In this document: positions 58,374-64,000 of the stretch, in pieces | How positions within the stretch are numbered: position 1 is the stretch's first letter | Layout of the letters: each line of letters opens with the position of its first letter | Origin: an uncultured Pelagibacteraceae bacterium | GTDB taxonomy: Bacteria > Pseudomonadota > Alphaproteobacteria > Pelagibacterales > Pelagibacteraceae | DNA length: 64,000 nucleotides | Assembly (NCBI GenBank): GCA_902591755.1 | Contig: CACJBX010000001.1 | Location: 159,001 to 223,000 of the forward strand | Direction of reading: 5' to 3' | Program-made: the position numbers and the translations under genes | Notes under the pieces: generated by a model | What the model saw: only the letters and a program-made list of their open reading frames with translations | What the model was told of the DNA's origin: nothing | The model's database searches: none

Positions 58374-59370
58374 TAAAACTCCTAACTACTTCAACTAAAT
58401 ATTTAACCATATCTGGGTTTGTATTCGGTAAAACTCCGTGTCCTAAGTTAAATATATATCTTTTTTTATCAAAAGTTTTTAAATATTTTGTCACTTCATT
58501 TCTCACAATTACTTTGTTTTGAAGTAAAATTTTTGGATCTGGGCCACCTTGAATAGGAATACTAATTGTATCTCTTATAACTGAAGGATTTACATTATAA
58601 TCGATACTGATTATGTCAGGGTTTACATTGTCTACAAATTTTTTGTAGTTATTAATGTTTCTTGGATAACAGATTGAGATCTTTTTTTTTTCTCTAATAA
58701 AATCTACTAAGCTTTTGATGGGTTTATAAACAAAATAATTTAGGTCTTTTTCTGGCAGAAGTCCTGCCCAACTATCAAAAATTTGAATTATAGATGCACC
58801 ATTTTTAATTTGAGCATCTATGTGTATTTTTAAAAATTGATCCAGCTTCGTTAAAATATCCTGAACATTTTTATCTTTTGTAAATACACTAAAATTTCCT
58901 TCCTTGGGGGACTTCCTGTTAAGCATGTATAATAACAGGGTCCATGGTGCTCCAACAAAACCTATTGTATCTTTTTCACTTGAACACAATTTAGATTTTG
59001 TTTCTTTAATTGTTTCATAAACAGGATTTAATTTTTTAAGAAAATCTTCTTTTTTAATGTTATTTAATATTTTAAAATCAATTTTTTCTAAAACAGGCCC
59101 ATAATCTTTTTTAAAATTTACTTGTTGACCAAGTGCATATGGAACCAAAAGAATATCAGAAAAGACTATAGCTGCATCAAAATCAAATCTTGTAATTGGT
59201 TGAATGGTAATTTCTGAAGCTAATTTAGTATTTAAACATAACTGAATAAAATCCTGATTCTTCTCCCGTATAGATCTAAATTCTGGTAAATATCTACCAG
59301 CTTGTCTCATTAACCATATAGGTGTTGTGGAAGATTTGTTATTTATGTATTTTTGTATAAGGGTGCTCAT
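58366..59370 (-). CDS. hemE: Uroporphyrinogen decarboxylase
   Basis: 334 residues. PIWLMRQAGRYLPEFRSIR is the family signature with substrate-binding Arg residues; FSDILLVPYALGQQV and GFVGAPWTLLLYML follow; IFNLGHGVLPNTNPD near the end has the conserved His. First gene of the heme operon and the left border of the predicted origin, as in Caulobacter and Rickettsia. Confidence 0.97.
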   Translation of the reverse strand: MSTLIQKYINNKSSTTPIWLMRQAGRYLPEFRSIREKNQDFIQLCLNTKLASEITIQPITRFDFDAAIVFSDILLVPYALGQQVNFKKDYGPVLEKIDFKILNNIKKEDFLKKLNPVYETIKETKSKLCSSEKDTIGFVGAPWTLLLYMLNRKSPKEGNFSVFTKDKNVQDILTKLDQFLKIHIDAQIKNGASIIQIFDSWAGLLPEKDLNYFVYKPIKSLVDFIREKKKISICYPRNINNYKKFVDNVNPDIISIDYNVNPSVIRDTISIPIQGGPDPKILLQNKVIVRNEVTKYLKTFDKKRYIFNLGHGVLPNTNPDMVKYLVEVVRSFNG

Positions 59371-59649
59371 ATAATTAAATAATATCTATATTGTTTGTAG
59401 TATGTATTGTTAATAATGATGGTTAATGTTTTTTAACAAGTTTATAACAGTTTTTTCACATAAGATTTATTAAATTTACCTCAGAATTCTTTATGTTTTA
59501 ATTAATTATCATTTTTTAATCTAAAAAGTATAATATTTATTAACATGGTTTAAAATGTATATAAAAAAGCACTTATACATTAAAATCTTTGAATAGAGTT
59601 TTTGTTTGATTTATGAAGCGACTTATACACACAGATACACTTTTTATAC
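59371..59649. other. oriC: Predicted chromosomal replication origin (oriC)
   Basis: The 279-base gap between divergent hemE and the PPDK regulator, the position of the characterised Caulobacter origin and of predicted Rickettsiales origins. Very AT-rich. DnaA-box-like 9-mers: TTATACACA at 59623-59631 (one change from TTATCCACA), TTTTTCACA at 59452-59460, and TTATACATT at 59573-59581. Gene orientation switches here, with the parAB/parS block about 11 kb to the left. No exact CtrA TTAA-N7-TTAA site was found. No tRNA or ORF seen in the gap. Confidence 0.75.
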
Positions 59650-60471
59650 ATGATTAATACATATGACATATATCTTATCTCTGACTCAACCGGAGAAACA
59701 TTAGAAAGAATATTTCTTGCAATTAAAGCTCAGTTTAAAAACTTTAAATATAAAACTCACTTTTATTCTTTTACACGAACAGAAAATCAAATTTCTAAAA
59801 TTCTCGAAGTCTCAGAAAAGAACAACAACGTCATAGTATTATATACAATAGTTGATAACAAATTAGCTAGACATTTATCTAAGGAATGTAGTTTAAAAAA
59901 TATTCCATGCTTTGGTATTCTAGGAGATTTAATTATTAGTTTTTCAAAACTTTTAGACCAAAAAGCGCTGAATGTTCCCAGTAGACAGCACATCATGGAT
60001 GATGAGTATTATAAAAAAATTGAAGCTATACAATTTACAATGAATCACGATGACGGTAATTCAGTAGAGGATATTGAAAAATCAGATATCATCCTTTTAG
60101 GTGTAAGTAGGACAAGCAAAACCCCAACTTCAATTTATCTTGCAAATAAAGGAATGAAGATATCAAACATACCGTTGGTTAATGAGAACTCTGTTCCTGA
60201 TGTATTAAAAAAAGATCCTCAGAAAAAATGTATAGTGGGTTTAACAGCAGAGCCTGATAGGCTTGTAGATTTACGTAAAAACAGAATGCAGTCAATTAGA
60301 GATAATGATAACACAGAATATACAAATTTAGATACCGTGCAAAAAGAAATGGAAGATGCTCGTAAATTATTCCGGAAATATAAATGGCCATGCATTGATG
60401 TAACAAGAAAATCAGTAGAGGAAACTGCTGCCTCAATTCTGAAGATTCATGATATTTTTAACCAAAAATGA
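59650..60471 (+). CDS. ppsR: Pyruvate, phosphate dikinase/PEP synthase regulatory protein
   Basis: 273 residues, DUF299 family bifunctional serine/threonine kinase and Pi-dependent pyrophosphorylase that inactivates and reactivates PPDK or PEP synthase. IYLISDSTGETLERI at the N-terminus and the P-loop-like GVSRTSKTPTSIYLANKG are family motifs; TAEPDRLVDLRKNRM follows. Immediately right of the origin, where alphaproteobacterial genomes commonly begin numbering. Overlaps maf by 4 bases. Confidence 0.93.
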   Translation: MINTYDIYLISDSTGETLERIFLAIKAQFKNFKYKTHFYSFTRTENQISKILEVSEKNNNVIVLYTIVDNKLARHLSKECSLKNIPCFGILGDLIISFSKLLDQKALNVPSRQHIMDDEYYKKIEAIQFTMNHDDGNSVEDIEKSDIILLGVSRTSKTPTSIYLANKGMKISNIPLVNENSVPDVLKKDPQKKCIVGLTAEPDRLVDLRKNRMQSIRDNDNTEYTNLDTVQKEMEDARKLFRKYKWPCIDVTRKSVEETAASILKIHDIFNQK

Positions 60472-61052
60472 AGTCAATAATTCTGGCATCTAAAAGCGAG
60501 GTAAGAAAAAAAATATTGGATGAGAACAATATAATATGTGCTGTTGAACCATCCAATTTAGATGAGGATGAAGTGAAGAAATCTTTAATTAGTCAAGGCG
60601 CAACACCAGAACTTATATCAAAAAATTTAGCCGAATTAAAAGCAAATAAAGTAAGTCAAAAAAAAATAGGGGAAATAGTCTTAGGTGCGGATAGTGTAAT
60701 TGATTTAAATGGCAAACTTATATCAAAACCAATAAATAGAACAGAAGCTTTGAGTATTTTAATTTCGTTGAATGGTAAATCTCATTTTCTAATCAGTTCA
60801 GTTTGCATATCTTTAGATGGAAAAATGATATGGAATTATACTGAAAAAGCTAAGATGACAATGAAAAATTTTACCCAGAAAGAACTTGAAAGTTACTTAA
60901 GCAAAATCTCAGACAAAAACCTTTACTCTTATAATGTTTATCAAATAGAGGGAGAAGGTAAAAAATTATTCAGTGAAATTAAAGGAAACGTTGATACAAT
61001 TATGGGGCTTCCAATTAAAAGTATAAAACAATATTTGGAAAATATTAAATGA
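60468..61052 (+). CDS. maf: Maf-family nucleotide pyrophosphatase
   Basis: 194 residues. IILASKSEVRKKIL (substrate loop) and VLGADSVIDLNGKLISKP (catalytic Asp) define Maf, which hydrolyses dTTP/UTP or modified nucleotides and influences division. Usual second gene of this origin cluster. Overlaps aroE by 4 bases. Confidence 0.93.
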   Translation: MKSIILASKSEVRKKILDENNIICAVEPSNLDEDEVKKSLISQGATPELISKNLAELKANKVSQKKIGEIVLGADSVIDLNGKLISKPINRTEALSILISLNGKSHFLISSVCISLDGKMIWNYTEKAKMTMKNFTQKELESYLSKISDKNLYSYNVYQIEGEGKKLFSEIKGNVDTIMGLPIKSIKQYLENIK

Positions 61053-61837
61053 AAAAATTTTGTGTTATAGGAAATCCAATCGATCATTCTTTGTCACCAA
61101 AACTTCACAATTTTTGGTTTGAAAAAAATAAAATCGAAGCAACTTATGAGAAAAAACTTCTTGAGGAAAAAGAAATTCCAGAATTAATCGAGAGTATAAG
61201 AAATTCAGAAATAAACGGTGTCAATGTTACAGTTCCTTTTAAAAATTCTGTAATCCCATTCCTAGATGATTTAAGTTCTGAGGCCAAAAAAACCAATTCA
61301 GTAAACACTATTTGTGTAGAAAAAAATAAAGTAATAGGTCACAACACAGATATTGCCGGATTTGAGCTAGCACTAAGGTATATAAACTACGATGTGAAAA
61401 GAAAAAAGGCACTTATTATAGGAGCAGGAGGTGTAAGTCCTTCGATTATTCTTGCTTTAAAAAAAATGGAATGTGAAAATATTTATCTAACTAATAGAAC
61501 ATTTGAAAAGGCTGAAAAAATCAAAGAAACCTTTAAAGACATTACCATTCAAAAGTGGGGCGATATTCCTGAATTTGATATAGTTATTAATGCAACAAGT
61601 GTCGGTTTGAATAATGAGAGTTTTGACCTAGGATTAAATAATGTTGGAAATAATAAATTTTTTTACGATGTAATTTATAATCCAAGTGAAACTAACTTTC
61701 TTAAAGATGCAAAACTGAATGGCAATAAAACAGAAAATGGTAGAATGATGTTTATATATCAAGCCCATCAATCTTTTGTGTTATGGAATAAGGTTCTGCC
61801 AAAGATTGACGAGGAAACAATAAAAATCTTAAGATGA
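61049..61837 (+). CDS. aroE: Shikimate dehydrogenase
   Basis: NADPH-dependent reduction of 3-dehydroshikimate. 262 residues. CVIGNPIDHSLSPKLHNFWF (shikimate-binding Ser pair), GVNVTVPFKNSVI with the catalytic Lys, and ALIIGAGGVSPSI for the cofactor. NATSVGLNNE is the closing signature. Overlaps coaE by 4 bases. Confidence 0.96.
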   Translation: MKKFCVIGNPIDHSLSPKLHNFWFEKNKIEATYEKKLLEEKEIPELIESIRNSEINGVNVTVPFKNSVIPFLDDLSSEAKKTNSVNTICVEKNKVIGHNTDIAGFELALRYINYDVKRKKALIIGAGGVSPSIILALKKMECENIYLTNRTFEKAEKIKETFKDITIQKWGDIPEFDIVINATSVGLNNESFDLGLNNVGNNKFFYDVIYNPSETNFLKDAKLNGNKTENGRMMFIYQAHQSFVLWNKVLPKIDEETIKILR

Positions 61838-62406
61838 GAAGAATTGCACTAGTTGGAGATATTGGTTCAGGAAAAACTTTCTTTTCAAAATTATTTAGAT
61901 ACCCAGTTTTTAATGCTGATTTAGAAGTTTCAAATTTATATCGAAAAGATAAATCTCTATTCAGAAAAATTAAAAACAAATTTCCCAATAAAATCAACAA
62001 TTACCCCTTAAAAAAAGAAGAACTTCTTAAAATTATTTTTGAGAAAAAGCAAAATTTGAATGTTCTAGGCAAAATAATTCATCCAATAGTGAGAAAAAAA
62101 ATGAAAAGTTTCTTAAAGGCAAATAAGAAAAAGAAGTTTGTGGTGTTAGATATACCGCTATTTTTAGAAAATAAATTGAATACAAAAAAAGATATTATTG
62201 TTTTTGTTGAAGCTGATAAAAATAAGATTGATAAAAAATTAAATAAAAGAAAAAATATCAATCTTAAGTTGATTAAAATACTAAAGAAAAATCAATTACC
62301 TACAAGATTAAAAAAAAAAAAATCAACCTATATTATAAAAAATAATTTTGTTAGAAACACAGCAAAGAAAAATATAAGATTGATATTTAAAAAAATAAAT
62401 AAATGA
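61834..62406 (+). CDS. coaE: Dephospho-CoA kinase
   Basis: Last step of coenzyme A synthesis. 190 residues. Walker A GDIGSGKTFFSKLF, then YPVFNADLEVSNLY (substrate Asp) and FVVLDIPLFLENKLN. Extremely Lys-rich in the C-terminal half (runs of AAA codons), a sign of the strong AT pressure. Overlaps dnaQ by 4 bases. Confidence 0.93.
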   Translation: MRRIALVGDIGSGKTFFSKLFRYPVFNADLEVSNLYRKDKSLFRKIKNKFPNKINNYPLKKEELLKIIFEKKQNLNVLGKIIHPIVRKKMKSFLKANKKKKFVVLDIPLFLENKLNTKKDIIVFVEADKNKIDKKLNKRKNINLKLIKILKKNQLPTRLKKKKSTYIIKNNFVRNTAKKNIRLIFKKINK

Positions 62407-63068
62407 ATGAAATTGTTCTAGACACAGAAACCACTGGTCTTTCAGTTGAGAATGGGCATAGAATTGTTGAGATAGGTTGCATAGAACTTAAAGATCAAAT
62501 TTTAACTTCAAACCGCTTTCACTGTTATTTGAACCCACAAAGGAAAGTTTCAGAAGAAGCCTTTAAAGTACATGGATATTCAGATGAATTTCTATCTGAC
62601 AAAAAAAAATTTTCAGAAGTAGTAGATGATTTTATCAAATTTATAGGTGATAAAAAATTAGTAATTCACAATGCGCAATTTGATTTATCACATTTAAATA
62701 ATGAATTGAAAATATTAGGCAAAAATCTTATTCCAAAAGATCAAGTAATTGATACTTTAGATATTGCAAGAGAGAAATTTCCAGGTTCCCAAATTAGTCT
62801 AGATGCACTATGTAAAAGATTTAGGATTGATAATTCGAAAAGAAAACTACATACCGCATTAATTGACTGTGAATTATTATCTAAAGTGTATGTAAACTTA
62901 ATTGATCAAAAAGAGCCAAAATTAAATTTTTTGGAAAAAAAGGAAGATACCGATAGTGATAAAAATTCAACCGTTGATTTTTGTAAAAATATAATAAAAC
63001 CAACTTCTAATGAGCTTAAAGAACATCAAAATTTTCTTAAAAAATCACTTAAAAAAAACTACTTCTGA
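62403..63068 (+). CDS. dnaQ: DNA polymerase III epsilon subunit (proofreading exonuclease)
   Basis: 221 residues. DEDDh exonuclease motifs: VLDTETTGL (Exo I), HNAQFDLSHLN (Exo II), HTALIDCELLSKVY (Exo III with His and Asp). The C-terminal 40 residues would bind the polymerase alpha subunit. Ends converging on secB with a 10-base overlap. Confidence 0.95.
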   Translation: MNEIVLDTETTGLSVENGHRIVEIGCIELKDQILTSNRFHCYLNPQRKVSEEAFKVHGYSDEFLSDKKKFSEVVDDFIKFIGDKKLVIHNAQFDLSHLNNELKILGKNLIPKDQVIDTLDIAREKFPGSQISLDALCKRFRIDNSKRKLHTALIDCELLSKVYVNLIDQKEPKLNFLEKKEDTDSDKNSTVDFCKNIIKPTSNELKEHQNFLKKSLKKNYF

Positions 63069-63481
63069 TTTTTTTCAAATAGCTCTTTAAAATTAATTTT
63101 TTTTTCTAATCTAATTTCTGGATAACCTATTGATTTGACTATCTCAAAAAATCTTTTTTCTATTTCGGGATACATTTCAGTGGGTACATCACTCAAGAAG
63201 ATTTTTTTTAATTCATCTTTATTTACAGCTGATTCCTCAACTCTTATTACCGTAGTATGCAACATTTCAAAATATGCCTTTTTATTTTTTTCAGACTTAT
63301 TATCAAAAGTTAATTTAATATTCACCTCCGCCATATTACTTTTTAAAGGTATTGAGTTTATGTCGATACCTAAAGAATATTTTGGAATATTATCTTTAAG
63401 ATAGATATAATTTTCTGTACCAGATATCTTTGATGAAATATCTTTAATATAAGAAGTAAGAATTTTATAATTTTTTGTCAT
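63059..63481 (-). CDS. secB: Protein-export chaperone SecB
   Basis: 140 residues, typical length. NYKILTSYIKDISSKI and IDINSIPLKSNMAEVNIKL match the family; LHTTVIRVEESAVNKDELKKIFLSDVPTEMYPEIEKRF covers the SecA-contact part. Keeps exported proteins unfolded for SecA. Conserved neighbour of dnaQ and fxsA in alphaproteobacteria. Start overlaps fxsA by 17 bases. Confidence 0.92.
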   Translation of the reverse strand: MTKNYKILTSYIKDISSKISGTENYIYLKDNIPKYSLGIDINSIPLKSNMAEVNIKLTFDNKSEKNKKAYFEMLHTTVIRVEESAVNKDELKKIFLSDVPTEMYPEIEKRFFEIVKSIGYPEIRLEKKINFKELFEKNQK

Positions 63482-63890
63482 TCTCGTTATCTTTATCTAC
63501 ATATTCCCCTTCAATCAAATCATCTTTGATATGCACTTCACTTTTTGTATTTTTGGCAAATAAATTAAAAATGATTTTTCTTGTAAACGGAAATATTATT
63601 AAAAAACCCAATAGGTCTGTTGCAAACCCAGGTAAAATTAATAATAGTGCTGCCACTGCCAAGGCAGCCCCGGACATCAATTCAAATAATGGCATTTGGT
63701 TTTTATAAAGCTGAGAAACACCAGATCTAAGAGTGTTTAAACCTTCGTATCTCGCGTAAAAAACACCTATAATAGCTGTAAAGAATATTAAGGAGATTGT
63801 TGTAAAAGCACCAATTTGGCTCCCAATTTTTATAAATAAATAAATTTCTAGAATTGGGATCAAAATTATCAATAAAAGTACTGTGTTCAT
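63465..63890 (-). CDS. fxsA: FxsA family membrane protein
   Basis: 141 residues with hydrophobic helices near 3-17, 26-44 and 75-100. LLIILIPILEIYLFIKIGSQIGAFTTI is the FxsA signature (E-x-x-x-F/I-x-K-I-G). The E. coli protein reduces exclusion of phage T7 by the F plasmid when overproduced; its normal role is unknown. Polar acidic tail after residue 115. First gene of the short leftward fxsA-secB unit. Confidence 0.92.
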   Translation of the reverse strand: MNTVLLLIILIPILEIYLFIKIGSQIGAFTTISLIFFTAIIGVFYARYEGLNTLRSGVSQLYKNQMPLFELMSGAALAVAALLLILPGFATDLLGFLIIFPFTRKIIFNLFAKNTKSEVHIKDDLIEGEYVDKDNENDKKL

Positions 63891-63948
63891 TTGTCTTTAA
63901 TTTAAATTGCTTGTTGAAATTAAGCAATAGAGTAAATATTATTAAAAT

Positions 63949-64000
63949 ATGAATTACAGTTTTGAATATTTAGATATCATTTTATTAGCAATGATAGCTG
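63949..64000 (+). CDS. Tim44-like domain protein (start only; runs off window)
   Basis: ATG at 63949 opens a frame running to the window end: MNYSFEYLDIILLAMIA, a hydrophobic N-terminus like that of bacterial Tim44-like proteins, which stand divergently from fxsA-secB in many alphaproteobacteria. Only 17 codons are visible, so the call rests mostly on gene order. Confidence 0.6.
   Translation, partial: MNYSFEYLDIILLAMIA

Noticed and set aside
59410-59519. CtrA-type TTAA pairs in the origin
   Set aside because: TTAA pairs occur with spacers of 6, 9 and 10 bases, none with the required 7; expected by chance in such AT-rich DNA.

Overview
The window is a compact, AT-rich bacterial chromosome segment from an alphaproteobacterium, most like the streamlined marine Pelagibacterales (SAR11) or a similar small-genome marine lineage. 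This rests on gene order: hemE / replication origin / pyruvate-phosphate-dikinase regulator / maf / aroE / coaE / dnaQ, then leuS-lptE-holA beside parB-parA-rsmG-mnmG-mnmE, the irr-fabA-fabB-fabI block, and fur-miaB-phoH-ybeY-lnt-metK-nusA-infB-rbfA-rpsO-pnp. Very short gaps, many 4-base stop/start overlaps and Lys/Asn/Ile-rich proteins fit a reduced genome. Species assignment is inference. No rRNA, tRNA, CRISPR array or insertion sequence was seen. No stretch over 300 bases lacks a gene; the longest gap (59371-59649) is the probable replication origin.

Layout. 1-4260: end of a peroxiredoxin gene, a 59-residue Cys-rich protein behind Fur-like boxes, a leftward operon katG / aspartyl-hydroxylase-like / DUF2061, and an Irr-type Fur-family regulator. 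Near-perfect Per-box-like operators lie at the katG promoter and in front of irr. 4261-6887: unsaturated fatty-acid genes fabA-fabB-fabI and a tiny membrane protein. 6900-25672: a long leftward run for RNA decay, translation, SAM synthesis, lipoprotein maturation, tRNA modification, metal regulation, Fe-S assembly, trpS and murJ. Several genes usual in this block (trmB, rimP, ylxR, truB, rimI) are absent from it and tsaB is shortened.

25723-38283: maeB (malic enzyme-phosphotransacetylase), rsmI with BON-domain and LpoA-like envelope genes, rdgB, the chaperone set grpE-dnaK-dnaJ with a heat-shock-type promoter, a two-helix small membrane protein, a methyltransferase-like gene, dapB, nth and a PfkB kinase. 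38284-42549: an ArfA-like 35-residue peptide coupled to a winged-helix regulator, an L,D-transpeptidase, a YggS-type PLP protein, a degenerate ThiE-like protein, a major porin and a DUF3576 lipoprotein.

42562-64000: the origin-proximal region. leuS-lptE-holA converge on parB-parA-rsmG-mnmG, with a perfect parS site inside rsmG. mnmE follows, then two tandem SPINDLY/OGT-type glycosyltransferases inserted before rho, then hemJ-hemH-hemE, the origin, and a rightward translationally coupled cluster (ppsR-maf-aroE-coaE-dnaQ) facing secB-fxsA. The window ends in the first codons of a Tim44-like gene. The most noteworthy signals are the peroxide/heme-type control of katG, the Fur-boxed Cys-rich miniprotein, the compact TsaB, the ArfA-like peptide and the glycosyltransferase pair.
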